Both the position numbers and the translations under genes were made by a program. A DNA stretch of 45,229 nt from Flavobacteriaceae bacterium UBA5544 (GTDB lineage: Bacteria > Bacteroidota > Bacteroidia > Flavobacteriales > Flavobacteriaceae): assembly GCA_002426755.1 (NCBI GenBank), contig DINI01000023.1, positions 48,640 to 93,868 of the forward strand, in the 5' to 3' direction. The notes beneath the pieces were generated by a model, which saw only the letters and a program-made list of their open reading frames with translations, was not told the origin of the DNA and ran no database searches. Position 1 is the first letter of the stretch. The number at the start of each line of letters is the position of its first letter. Below, in pieces: positions 17,876 through 25,912 of this stretch.

Positions 17876-18046
17876 TTATCTGTTTTTATCTCGCTCAAAA
17901 ACAATCATAAAAACCGAGCCATGCCCATTATCAACAATCGATTTCACATGCCAACCTTCTCTGGCGTGCGTATTAAGAAAGTCTTCAAGTTTTTGAATAC
18001 GATTCCTAAATCCTAGAGCTGGGTTTAAAACTTTATATTCTTTCAT
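17876..18046 (-). CDS. DUF4177-type small protein
   Basis: 56 residues (MKEYKVLNPALGFRN... ending VFERDKNR), too short for most gene-length cut-offs. Pattern of DUF4177: N-terminal strand YKVL, helix KLEDFLNTHAREGWHVKSIV (Leu-Glu-x-x-Leu-Asn, then EGW), and a C-terminal strand VFMIVFER. Start overlaps the preceding stop by one base (TAATG) and the stop is 1 nt before the next ATG, so it is translationally coupled on both sides. Function unknown. Confidence 0.85.
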   Translation of the reverse strand: MKEYKVLNPALGFRNRIQKLEDFLNTHAREGWHVKSIVDNGHGSVFMIVFERDKNR

Positions 18047-18510
18047 TATGTATATTTTACGGTGATTCTTGAATTTTTCTTCTTAATTGCTTCTAGAAAC
18101 GGCTCTAACTGATGCTCAAGTTTTCTGAAGTTTAGAATTTTTTCACGTCTATTTGTCGTGATGACGGTCAATTCGTGCTCAAAATCATCATCATTGTCAA
18201 TTTCAATTATCGCGATATCCCGAATACTTATGTTATTAGACCACTTTTTCTTGAAAATTGCATAATACAGAATCATAATGATTCCGATAATGCCTAGCAA
18301 CTGTAATCCGAGGTAAAAAAGGGATTTAAATGTTTCAATTCCATTAGAGAATTGGTACTTTTTAAATAAATTGAAAATTATAATTCCACCGACAATAATT
18401 ATCAATGAACTTGATTTTAGATCATTTTTTATTGATTGTTTTCTATTATCAATTTTCATCAAAGTATTGTCTAAAGCCACATAGCCATTTACAAGAACAA
18501 AACTCTCCAT
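18046..18510 (-). CDS. Small membrane protein, possible bacterial PH-like domain
   Basis: 154 residues. A short N-terminal part, two adjacent membrane helices (about 36-50 and 63-84), then a beta-rich cytoplasmic C-terminus (ISIRDIAIIEIDNDDDFEHE, LTVITTNRREKILNFRKL). Two helices followed by strands resemble bacterial PH-like membrane proteins, but I cannot confirm the family. Starts 1 nt after the SPFH stop (TAA-T-ATG) and ends overlapping the DUF4177 start. Confidence 0.8.
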   Translation of the reverse strand: MESFVLVNGYVALDNTLMKIDNRKQSIKNDLKSSSLIIIVGGIIIFNLFKKYQFSNGIETFKSLFYLGLQLLGIIGIIMILYYAIFKKKWSNNISIRDIAIIEIDNDDDFEHELTVITTNRREKILNFRKLEHQLEPFLEAIKKKNSRITVKYT

Positions 18511-18511
18511 A

Positions 18512-19372
18512 TTAATGATTTAAAGTTCCAGCATTCACAACAGGCGTTGCATCCTTGTCGCTACAAAGTATGACCATGAGATTGCTTACCATGGCGGCTT
18601 TGCGCTCTTCATCCAAATCTACAATTTGTTTTTTGCTCAATTCATCCAACGCCATCTCAACCATACTCACGGCGCCTTCTACAATTTTGTGACGCGCAGC
18701 CACAATGGCGGTCGCTTGTTGGCGTTTCAACATCGCGCTGGCTATTTCTTGGGCATAAGCCAAATATCCAATTCTAGCTTCAAGGACTTCGATTCCAGCA
18801 ATAGAGAGACGTTCTTCCAACTCTTTTTCAAGCGCCTCGCTCACTTCATTGACGCTGGAGCGAAGTGTAATGTCTTCTGTCAGACCTTCATCTGCAAAAT
18901 TATCATAAGGATACATACTTGCCAATTTACGCACTGCCGCATCGGTTTGAACCCTTACAAAATTCTCGTAGTTGTCCACATCAAACGCAGCTTTATAGGT
19001 GTTCTCAACGCGCCACACCAATATGGTACTGATCATTACCGGATTCCCCAATTTGTCGTTAACTTTTAAGCGTTCGCTGTCGAAATTACTGGCTCTTAAG
19101 GAAATTTTTGTTTTGGTATAAAACGGATTCACCCAATAAAATCCATTCTTTTTAATGGTTCCGACATATTTTCCAAAAAGTAAAAGGACTCTCGAATTGT
19201 TGGGTTGTACCATTAAAAATCCAAAGGCTATAATCAATCCAGCGAACACGGAAAATCCAAACCAAGGAATTCCAAAGGCGATAATGGCGGCAATACCACC
19301 AAAAAATAATATTAAAAACAGAAACAGCATTAAGTAGCCGTTTGCTGGGACGATGATTTTTTCTTCTTTCAT
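18512..19372 (-). CDS. SPFH/band 7 (stomatin-like) membrane protein
   Basis: 286 residues. Two N-terminal hydrophobic segments (about 12-53), then the SPFH domain (QPNNSRVLLLFGKYVGTIKK, GFYWVNPFY, SLRASNFDSERLKVND, ISTILVWRVENTYKAAFDV, VRKLASMYPYD) and a helical, Ala/Glu-rich C-terminal region (KRQQATAIVAARHKIVEGA). SPFH proteins form ring-like membrane scaffolds. First gene of a five-gene operon with junctions of -1 to +1 nt. It has its own promoter at 19418-19450. Confidence 0.92.
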   Translation of the reverse strand: MKEEKIIVPANGYLMLFLFLILFFGGIAAIIAFGIPWFGFSVFAGLIIAFGFLMVQPNNSRVLLLFGKYVGTIKKNGFYWVNPFYTKTKISLRASNFDSERLKVNDKLGNPVMISTILVWRVENTYKAAFDVDNYENFVRVQTDAAVRKLASMYPYDNFADEGLTEDITLRSSVNEVSEALEKELEERLSIAGIEVLEARIGYLAYAQEIASAMLKRQQATAIVAARHKIVEGAVSMVEMALDELSKKQIVDLDEERKAAMVSNLMVILCSDKDATPVVNAGTLNH

Positions 19373-19417
19373 GATTGGTAGTTTAAGTTAATTTACAATG
19401 ATATTAAAATGATATCA

Positions 19418-19450
19418 TAAAGATATATATTATATAATTGATTTCCAAAA
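19418..19450 (-). promoter_or_regulatory. Promoter of the SPFH operon
   Basis: On the minus strand TTTTG (19446-19450), a 20-nt spacer, then TATCTTTA (19418-19425), a 7/8 match to TAnnTTTG. Start expected about 40 nt before the SPFH ATG. Confidence 0.6.
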
Positions 19451-19515
19451 TATTTTTTTGGCACGGAGTTTGAATAACATATTGCGTAACAGATTATGCT
19501 CTACATTACAAAAAA

Positions 19516-19544
19516 GGAGTAGTTAACCTTTGGAGATAGTTAAC
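19516..19544 (-). repeat. Pair of direct repeats upstream of the SPFH promoter
   Basis: GGAGTAGTTAAC (19516-19527) and GGAGATAGTTAAC (19532-19544), 16-17 nt apart, with a further TAGTTAAAG at about 19563-19571. Spacing of about 1.5 helical turns. Candidate regulator site, 65-100 bp upstream of the -33 element. Confidence 0.35.
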
Positions 19545-19572
19545 ATTACATTTTGGTTGGTTAGTTAAAGAG

Positions 19573-19600
19573 AAAAGCATCCCGATTTTGGGATGCTTTT
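19573..19600. terminator. Terminator after the alpha/beta hydrolase gene
   Basis: An 11-bp perfect stem AAAAGCATCCC / GGGATGCTTTT with a 6-nt loop and T-rich flanks on both strands. It lies 24 nt beyond the stop of the leftward hydrolase gene and insulates it from the SPFH operon. Confidence 0.85.
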
Positions 19601-19623
19601 TGATTTATACAGAATTTGTTTTT

Positions 19624-20547
19624 TTATTTTTTAATGAAAGCGACAATATCATTTATTAGTTCTTCAGATACTTTTCCGGCATGGTCATTATACGATTTGG
19701 CGTTCTCTTGGTCATCACCTTCAATAATAAAAAGGACGTGATTCATTTTATCAATCAGTTTTAATTCTGAATTATTGGCCGCATCATTTAATAATTTTGC
19801 TTCATCTGTACTTACCTGTAGGTCTTTAGTCCCATTAATGATAAGTACTGGCATCTCCAATTTTTTAATTTCCACCACGGGGTCATAGCTCATCCAATTG
19901 GCAATGAACTTTTGCACGCTGGTGTCAAAAATAGAAGCCAAGGCAGGTGGGTAATCTGTAGTGGTCTTACCTTCCTTAAGTACTCCAAATACGCGTTTTG
20001 TGTCTTCTGTAAACATTGGAGCGGTTTTAGCGACTTGCTCTGTAATCACATTGTCAATACTCTGCCCTGCGCCAGAAAGCGAAATAAACCCATCGGCTTT
20101 ATCTTTTGCGGCCAATAAACCAATAAGGCTACCTTGGCTGTGGCCAATGACATAGATTTTTTTATATGTATTTTGTTTTTTGAAATAATCAATCACATCC
20201 TTGGCATCGCTCACAAAGTCATCAAACTTAATATTTGGATCTACACTTCCTTTTTTAATTTGTTTTACAATGCGTTTGTCGTACCTAAAAGTTGCTATGC
20301 CTTCATTGGTCAACGCAATTGCCAGCTTCTTAAGATTGTTTGTTTTCAAGAAATTTTGATTTCCATCCCTATCCGTCGGACCAGAGCCAGCGATAATGAT
20401 TGCCAAAGAAGTTGCGCTATCATTTGGCGTGAATAGAGTACCGTCAATAAACCTTGAAACTGAAATTTCGCTTGCAGTATATGTGACTTCTTGCCCATGA
20501 GCAATTAGGTTTCCGAAAACCATGAGAAGTGTAACTATGTATTTCAT
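19624..20547 (-). CDS. Secreted alpha/beta hydrolase
   Basis: 307 residues with signal peptide (MKYIVTLLMVFGNLIAHGQ). Oxyanion/start region IIIAGSGPTDRDGNQ; nucleophile elbow GHSQGS (about residue 136); catalytic Asp in NGTKDLQV (about 240); catalytic His in KMNHVLF (about 267). Full-length serine hydrolase fold. Substrate unknown; closest in style to periplasmic dienelactone-hydrolase/DUF3887-type lipase-esterases. Monocistronic: own terminator, and a 330-bp upstream region with palindromes. Confidence 0.9.
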   Translation of the reverse strand: MKYIVTLLMVFGNLIAHGQEVTYTASEISVSRFIDGTLFTPNDSATSLAIIIAGSGPTDRDGNQNFLKTNNLKKLAIALTNEGIATFRYDKRIVKQIKKGSVDPNIKFDDFVSDAKDVIDYFKKQNTYKKIYVIGHSQGSLIGLLAAKDKADGFISLSGAGQSIDNVITEQVAKTAPMFTEDTKRVFGVLKEGKTTTDYPPALASIFDTSVQKFIANWMSYDPVVEIKKLEMPVLIINGTKDLQVSTDEAKLLNDAANNSELKLIDKMNHVLFIIEGDDQENAKSYNDHAGKVSEELINDIVAFIKK

Positions 20548-20879
20548 TTTCTGAAAATTTAATTTTAATTAAAAGTAATTGTTTTATGATTAACGTTAAT
20601 TAGAAGGTTCAAATTTTATTTCAAAACAATTAATTTTCGGTAATTCATAACAGCATAATTATTGCATTTCATCGATGAAATGCAATATTTCATCTCGTAA
20701 TGTTAAAATTTAATGTATTTCATCGATTTAAAATGTATTTTGACTGATAAATTAAAATATAATTCTACATTTGAAGTGTACTAAAATTTAGTTTTTAGTT
20801 CAATGGATTAATTAATTAATATTTGCATTATGTTGTTGACTTTGGAGACCCCAAATCTGCAGTGTAAAACAAAAGCAAA
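20548..20879. promoter_or_regulatory. Regulatory intergenic region upstream of the hydrolase gene
   Basis: 332 bp, very AT-rich, with no convincing gene. It holds a 12-bp palindrome ATTAACGTTAAT (20589-20600), a 28-bp perfect palindrome (20660-20687), two direct TATTTCATC copies (20686-20694 and 20716-20724), and at 20830-20883 a 17-codon plus-strand frame ending at a terminator inside the alkB tail. Confidence 0.6.
20660..20687. repeat. 28-bp perfect palindrome, probable operator
   Basis: Half site TATTGCATTTCATC followed immediately by its exact complement, centred on ATCGAT, with no loop. There is no T tract, so it is not a terminator. TATTTCATC recurs as single copies at 20686-20694 and 20716-20724. 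About 115 bp upstream of the hydrolase ATG. Looks like a dimeric regulator site. Confidence 0.6.
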
Positions 20880-21512
20880 TTAGGAAAGTCGAGGTTGAGG
20901 GACCTCGACTTTTTCTTTTATGGTCCTAAAGGTTAAATTGATTCTAGCTCCTATATCTCGTTTTGTTTTTGGTATTTGATGTAGCCAATATTGTTGCATT
21001 TCACCTTTCATAACCAACAAACTTCCGTGTTCCAATATGAGTTTATATTTTTCGTTTTGGAGAGTTCTGTGTTTAAATTGAAAAATGCGTGGATCACCAA
21101 AACTCAAGGAGGCAATAATCGGATTTTTGCCCAATTCTTTCTCATTGTCGGCATGCCAACCATTGCTATCGTTCCCATTTCTATATAAATTGAGCAAAAC
21201 GGTCGTAAATTGATTATTTGCAGCTTGCTCAACATCATTCTTAATCTGCAACAAATCTTTTGTAAATTTATGAGGCGTCATTGTGATGTTGGAATATTTA
21301 TAAGGCAGGTCGTTGGTGGCGAACAAAGCCGTTAATCGAGGTTGTTTGTGGGTTTTTCCAAAAATGGTGATGTCATCCTGTTGCCAGGGAATTGTGTCTT
21401 TCAAATTAAGAAAAAGTTGATTGGAGGTTTCAACAGAATAAAAATCAGGAATGTAAATCAATTCGGCATTTGGAAGATTAAAAACAGTTTTATGGGAAGC
21501 AAACAAATCCAT
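20880..21512 (-). CDS. AlkB-like 2-oxoglutarate/Fe(II) dioxygenase
   Basis: 210 residues. Iron ligands His120 and Asp122 (GWHADNE) and His178 (WLHQIPK); 2-oxoglutarate/substrate arginines in RINLTFR (Arg190, Arg196). LYRNGNDSNGWH and IASLSFGDPRIFQF are typical of the AlkB family (YbiU/ALKBH2-3-like). Predicted direct-reversal repair of alkylated nucleic-acid bases in the cytoplasm. Divergent from the VanX-like gene with only 32 bp between starts. Confidence 0.93.
   Translation of the reverse strand: MDLFASHKTVFNLPNAELIYIPDFYSVETSNQLFLNLKDTIPWQQDDITIFGKTHKQPRLTALFATNDLPYKYSNITMTPHKFTKDLLQIKNDVEQAANNQFTTVLLNLYRNGNDSNGWHADNEKELGKNPIIASLSFGDPRIFQFKHRTLQNEKYKLILEHGSLLVMKGEMQQYWLHQIPKTKRDIGARINLTFRTIKEKVEVPQPRLS
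20885..20912 (+). terminator. Hairpin with plus-strand T tract inside the alkB 3' end
   Basis: Stem AAGTCGAGGT / ACCTCGACTT, 6-nt loop, followed on the plus strand by TTTTCTTTTA. On the minus strand it covers the last codons of alkB (KVEVPQPRL) and has only a weak T tract (TTTCCTAATTTGC), so the better U-tail faces the plus strand. Confidence 0.6.
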
Positions 21513-21544
21513 AGCTTAATTTTTTCTAAATTAGCTCAAAGCTT

Positions 21545-22219
21545 ATGAACCACAAAATTATCATAGTACTCTTATGTGCATTTGCATTCTTTTCTCCAAA
21601 AAAAATGGAGTTGCCTGAAGGTTTTGTGTATGTGAAGTCCGTTATCCCAGATTTGGATGTGGAATTGAGATATTATACCTCCAACAATTTTGTGGGTGAT
21701 ACCATTATTGGCTATCAATCGAATAAGCTCATTTTGACCAAAGAGGCTGCGGAGGCTTTAAAATTGGTTCAGGATGAATTGCAAATTCAGAATTTATGCC
21801 TTAAAGTGTATGATGGTTATAGACCACAACGTGCGGTTAACCATTTTGTGGAATGGGCCAAAGACTTGAATGATACCATAAACAAGCACCAATTTTACCC
21901 AAGAGTACAAAAGCGAAATTTATTCAATGACGGCTATATTGCATCAAAATCAGGGCACAGTCGTGGTAGCACTTTGGATTTGACAATAACGGATGGTAAT
22001 ACTGGTGAGCCATTGGATATGGGAAGTCCTTACGATTTTTTTGGGGAAGAGTCGTGGGTCGAATATGCTGAAATTACAGAAACTCAAAAAGCCAATCGAG
22101 ACTTACTGCAACAGGTAATGCAGAAATATAATTTTAGGAATTATGCCAATGAATGGTGGCATTTTACGTTGCGTTGGGAGCCCTTTCCAGAAACGTATTT
22201 TGATTTTGAGGTAGAATAG
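21545..22219 (+). CDS. D-alanyl-D-alanine dipeptidase (VanX/DdpX-type, peptidase M15D)
   Basis: 224 residues with an N-terminal export signal (about 1-17). Zinc ligands His138 and Asp145 (SGHSRGSTLDLT) and His206 (EWWHF), catalytic base Glu203, and Arg93 (GYRPQ) as the transition-state arginine. All VanX active-site residues are present. Cleaves D-Ala-D-Ala in the periplasm, probably for peptidoglycan recycling. There is no VanA/VanH neighbour, so glycopeptide resistance is not implied. Confidence 0.93.
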   Translation: MNHKIIIVLLCAFAFFSPKKMELPEGFVYVKSVIPDLDVELRYYTSNNFVGDTIIGYQSNKLILTKEAAEALKLVQDELQIQNLCLKVYDGYRPQRAVNHFVEWAKDLNDTINKHQFYPRVQKRNLFNDGYIASKSGHSRGSTLDLTITDGNTGEPLDMGSPYDFFGEESWVEYAEITETQKANRDLLQQVMQKYNFRNYANEWWHFTLRWEPFPETYFDFEVE

Positions 22220-22223
22220 GTTT

Positions 22224-22577
22224 TTACAAATACCACCAAGCCCAATACATCAATCCAAACTGCAAAGGAATTCGAAGTATCAAAATCCATTTCGGAATGC
22301 CGGCAGACGCTTTTTCTCCAGAAAGCATATAAAAGTGTACCAACAGAAAAACTATCAACATTGCAATTATTCCATATATGGAAACGGCTTTAGTGGATTC
22401 AAAACATAATCCTATACCCAACAAAATTTCAGCAATTCCACTTAAAATAACCAATGGTTTAGGGTTTGGTAAATAGCGCGGCATGATACGCATGTACATT
22501 TTTGGTTTTATAAAATGGTTGATTCCGGCCAGAATATACATACCAGCCATAAGGTATAAATGCCAAGGACTATTCAT
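22224..22577 (-). CDS. DoxX-like four-helix membrane protein
   Basis: 117 residues, four hydrophobic helices. LAGINHFIKPKMYMRIMPRYLP and SGIAEILLGIGL are typical of the DoxX-like family. Function unclear. The start overlaps the end of the upstream gene by 8 nt, so it is in one operon with the regulatory-domain protein and the DUF885 peptidase. Confidence 0.9.
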   Translation of the reverse strand: MNSPWHLYLMAGMYILAGINHFIKPKMYMRIMPRYLPNPKPLVILSGIAEILLGIGLCFESTKAVSIYGIIAMLIVFLLVHFYMLSGEKASAGIPKWILILRIPLQFGLMYWAWWYL

Positions 22578-23553
22578 CTTTAAAGACGTTAAAGGTTATT
22601 CCAATCCCATAATTGTTGAGGTTTGATTTTAAAAGACCTGACTGTACATCGCTGCCTTTTTCAAAACGCGACCATTTGTTGTCGTTGACAAATACTCGTT
22701 TGATATATGTTCTGCTTTCTGGAATTTCATCCGTAAATGGTAGCAGAGGCCTGAAATTAGTTGGAATCTTTACAATTTCATTTCCAGTTTTGATTTCCTT
22801 GTATTTTTTGTTTGGCAATAATTTTCCATTATCGTCAGTATAACCCAACACCTGAAGAGACACAAAAAAACCATTTTCTGGCATCATGATGTCATACTCA
22901 GACACATCCAAATTATAGACATCACCGCCTTTTTCGGTTGCTCTGAAAACGATGGTCTCATAGACCAGTTCTTTTCCTGGAAAACCTTTGTCATTGGCAT
23001 AAAATTTTGCTTTGAACAATGTTGAAAAGGATTGTTTTTCAGCATTTGCTTTTTTGCGTTTTTCCCAATCTTTGGATTCCAATGTAATGGGAAAATGAAC
23101 CGTTACAATTTGTTTATCCTGTTCATTTTCATTTGGAAAAAATACCGCAATCTCCGATTCAATGGTTGGCAACCAACAATGGTAATAATCATCATCAAGA
23201 TAGGGCTTTAGTGTTTCTTCCTTAAATTTCCTGTCTAATTTGGTGCGGATGACCACTTCATTTAGTTCGTCGACGTCTGTTTCGAGATGAATCACATCGG
23301 TTAAATTGGAAGCTGACAAAGTCAACGGTTTATATCCCAATGCCGAAACATAAAGCGAATCGACATCAGGATACAATTTTTTTGTGAATATGAATAAACC
23401 TTCATCATCTGCAAACATGCCATTCCCATTACCAAAAGAAATATTGGCATAAGATATCGGGTTTTGTGTTTGTTGATCCTTAACAGTTGTCTGTGCAGAG
23501 GACAAACTTATTGAGAACAAGCATATGACCAACGAAGTTATTTTAAGATACAT
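22570..23553 (-). CDS. Secreted protein with carboxypeptidase-regulatory-like domain
   Basis: 327 residues with signal peptide ending SSAQ (about residue 20). Residues 22-100 are a CarboxypepD_reg-like beta domain (TVKDQQTQNPISYANISF, DDEGLFIF, VSALGYKPL, HLETDVDELNEVVI), as found at the N-terminus of TonB-dependent receptors. The remaining 220 residues are beta-rich with no plug or barrel, so it is a stand-alone periplasmic or surface protein. It overlaps the DUF885 gene by 11 nt and the DoxX gene by 8 nt. Confidence 0.85.
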   Translation of the reverse strand: MYLKITSLVICLFSISLSSAQTTVKDQQTQNPISYANISFGNGNGMFADDEGLFIFTKKLYPDVDSLYVSALGYKPLTLSASNLTDVIHLETDVDELNEVVIRTKLDRKFKEETLKPYLDDDYYHCWLPTIESEIAVFFPNENEQDKQIVTVHFPITLESKDWEKRKKANAEKQSFSTLFKAKFYANDKGFPGKELVYETIVFRATEKGGDVYNLDVSEYDIMMPENGFFVSLQVLGYTDDNGKLLPNKKYKEIKTGNEIVKIPTNFRPLLPFTDEIPESRTYIKRVFVNDNKWSRFEKGSDVQSGLLKSNLNNYGIGITFNVFKDE

Positions 23554-25339
23554 TATCAGTTTTTACGGTTGAAATCCATTTGTCAATCTTTTTCTCTAAA
23601 AGTTCAAGAGGTAAACAGCCTGATTCCAAGACTTGGTTATGGAATTTTCCAATATTGAATTTGTCACCAAGTTCGGCTTCAGCTTTTGCACGAAGTTCCC
23701 TTATTTTCAATTGACCTACTTTATAGGACAATGCTTGTCCTGGATTTGCCATATAACGCTCAATTTCTGATGTGATGCCGTCTTCACTTTCTGCTTCATT
23801 TTCAAGAGAATATTGAATGGCTTGTTCGCGAGTCCAACCTTTGCTGTGCAAGCCTGTATCTACTACCAGACGAATGGCCCTGTGCATTTCCGCACTTAAC
23901 ATTCCGAAATATTGGTATGGATTTGTGTAAAGACCAAGTTCTTTACCCAAAGATTCTGAATACAATGCCCAGCCTTCGCCATAAGCGCTGTACCAAAGTG
24001 TTTTTCTAAAATCTGGAAGGTCTTGATTTTCTTGTTGTAACGAAATTTGATAATGATGCCCAGGAATGGCTTCATGCAAGAACAGGGATTCATCAGAAAA
24101 TACGTTGTATTTGGTTGCATCAACAATAGGTACATAAAAAATGCCTGGTCGTGTCCCATCCAACGAGCCTGGATTGTATTCCGCACTGGCGGAGGCAGCT
24201 CTAAATGCTTCCGTTTGTCTGACCTCAAAAGGAGTTTTTGGTTTCATGTCAAATAATTTATCCAATTGCGGCTGCATTGTTTCATGGATTTTATTGAAGT
24301 TGTCAATCACTTCCTGTGCAGATTTAAAAGGCATCAATTCCTTATTGTTTCGTACATAATCAAAGAATGAGACCAAGGTGCCATTATAACCCACTTCATT
24401 TTTTACTTTTTCCATTTCAGATAAAATTCTTGAGACTTCTTTTAATCCCAATTGATGGATCTCATCCGCAGTCATTTCTGTTGTGGTGTAAAGTTTTATT
24501 TGATGATTGTAATAGGCTTCTCCGTGCGGAATCGATGCAATTCCACTTGTCGCACGACCAGCAGCCAGATAATCTGTTGACATAAACTGGTACAAACTTG
24601 CGTATGCAGGAATGATTCTGTCATTGATATAGTTTTTGTAAAGAATGATTAATTCTTCTTTTTCGGCATCTGTAAAGTTATCTGGGAAATTTTTTATTGG
24701 TGTATAAAATAAATGCTCATCGATATTGGGATTTGTCATTGCTTCCAATTGAGGCAACACTTTTTGGATTAATGATTTAGGCAATACATTACCAGCTTTG
24801 ATACCTTCTGCCATACGCTCTTCAGCCGTGGCCATCCAGTTGAGATAACCATCCAAACGCTTAATCCAATTTTTATAATCCTCAACGGTTTTAAAAGGTT
24901 GGGCACTTGAACCACTCGCATACTGACCCATACTCAATTGCGGTGTCCACATTTGGTTGATAGGTGTATAATCTTCTCTAAATTCTAATCGTTCAAGATT
25001 GATATCACATTCCCAAATGAGAATTTGTTTGCTCAAAAGTTCAGTTTCAGAGAGTTCTTCATCCTTAAAACCCATCATTTTGTTCTTATAATCGGTATAA
25101 AATGTTTTTTCCTTTTGTCTGAAATCATCGGTTAAAACATTTGGAAATTGGTCATTATACCTGTCGTCGCCAGCTGAGGTTGCATTGAGAGGATACATTT
25201 TGAGTGTTTCTTCGTGATACTCTTTGAGAGCAGTTTCAAAATCGTTCATGGTATCTGATTCGGCAGCAGTGTTGTCTTTGTCTTTTTTACAAGCTGAAAA
25301 CAAGACAGCAACACATACAAGGATTATAAGTTTTTTCAT
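23543..25339 (-). CDS. DUF885 lipoprotein, probable zinc metallopeptidase
   Basis: 598 residues. Lipoprotein signal MKKLIILVCVAVLFSAC with Cys17. Helical DUF885 domain with the metal-binding motif LHEAIPGHHYQ (HExxPGHH) and downstream EGWALYSE...AEMHRAIRLVVDTG.H..GWTREQA, all characteristic of the family. Members behave as M32/M2-like helical peptidases; the substrate is unknown. First gene of a three-gene operon (DUF885, regulatory-domain protein, DoxX) with overlapping ends. Confidence 0.92.
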   Translation of the reverse strand: MKKLIILVCVAVLFSACKKDKDNTAAESDTMNDFETALKEYHEETLKMYPLNATSAGDDRYNDQFPNVLTDDFRQKEKTFYTDYKNKMMGFKDEELSETELLSKQILIWECDINLERLEFREDYTPINQMWTPQLSMGQYASGSSAQPFKTVEDYKNWIKRLDGYLNWMATAEERMAEGIKAGNVLPKSLIQKVLPQLEAMTNPNIDEHLFYTPIKNFPDNFTDAEKEELIILYKNYINDRIIPAYASLYQFMSTDYLAAGRATSGIASIPHGEAYYNHQIKLYTTTEMTADEIHQLGLKEVSRILSEMEKVKNEVGYNGTLVSFFDYVRNNKELMPFKSAQEVIDNFNKIHETMQPQLDKLFDMKPKTPFEVRQTEAFRAASASAEYNPGSLDGTRPGIFYVPIVDATKYNVFSDESLFLHEAIPGHHYQISLQQENQDLPDFRKTLWYSAYGEGWALYSESLGKELGLYTNPYQYFGMLSAEMHRAIRLVVDTGLHSKGWTREQAIQYSLENEAESEDGITSEIERYMANPGQALSYKVGQLKIRELRAKAEAELGDKFNIGKFHNQVLESGCLPLELLEKKIDKWISTVKTDNVS

Positions 25340-25368
25340 TTGTTTGAAATAATTTAAAGTTGAAGCTA

Positions 25369-25376
25369 TAAAGATA
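25369..25376 (-). promoter_or_regulatory. -7-like element (TATCTTTA) for the DUF885 operon
   Basis: TATCTTTATAG on the minus strand, 30 nt before the ATG. The same 11-mer occurs upstream of sodC (30457). Confidence 0.45.
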
Positions 25377-25395
25377 CTTTAAATTGAAGCAAAAA

Positions 25396-25426
25396 AAAAC
25401 TGCCATCAAGATTGATGACAGTTTTT
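25396..25426 (-). terminator. Terminator after the DUF6249 gene
   Basis: AAAACTGCCATCA / TGATGACAGTTTTT (one mismatch, 4-nt loop) with a nine-base A run that gives a U tail on the minus strand. Confidence 0.8.
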
Positions 25427-25444
25427 AACCGATTGGTTGGTGCG

Positions 25445-25792
25445 TTATTCTTTGTCCAAATTTTTGGTCATGTTGAAACCAACAAAAAGACCAACGCCGG
25501 ACATTAAGAAAATTGTTCCTGGAAATGCAACATCATCGTCAACACCCAGATTGTAATGCAAAATGGATGCGATAAAAATCCCGATACCGATTCCCATTAA
25601 GAGTAATGCTAAATTTAGAATGAGTATTTTCCAAATAGGAGCGGTGTGTGTTTTGCCTTTTACAAAAATACTTGCTTCCGCTCCTTTTTCAATAAGTGCC
25701 AAGCGCTCTTTGTTGCGTGTGGAATAATGCAGGTAAAAGATTCCGAAAACTGCAGCTATCATTAGCGGCATGATGATAAATTCTGATCCCAT
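25445..25792 (-). CDS. DUF6249-type small membrane protein
   Basis: 115 residues. One N-terminal membrane helix followed by YSTRNKERLALIEKGAEASIF, then two more helices (IWKILILNLALLLMGIGI and TIFLMSGVGLFVGFNM). The RxxLIEKG segment is typical of DUF6249 proteins in Bacteroidota. Divergent from the ECF sigma gene; this family is often seen beside sigma factors. Function unknown. Confidence 0.85.
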   Translation of the reverse strand: MGSEFIIMPLMIAAVFGIFYLHYSTRNKERLALIEKGAEASIFVKGKTHTAPIWKILILNLALLLMGIGIGIFIASILHYNLGVDDDVAFPGTIFLMSGVGLFVGFNMTKNLDKE

Positions 25793-25912
25793 AGTTTCTT
25801 GATTTAATTTAATTGTTCGTTTTTAATTGATTAACTTTAATGTGTTCATAGCTTAAGACGACAGTTTTTAAATGATGGTTACAATTTTTTCAAATTATTT
25901 TTTCATTCTTTC

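Noticed and set aside
18626..19069. 147-codon plus-strand frame opposite the SPFH gene
   Set aside because: Antisense shadow of a well-supported gene, with His/Phe/Ile-rich random-like composition.
21545..22219. Glycopeptide-resistance gene (vanX)
   Set aside because: The active site is VanX-like, but no vanH, vanA or vanRS genes are present. A housekeeping D-Ala-D-Ala dipeptidase is more likely.
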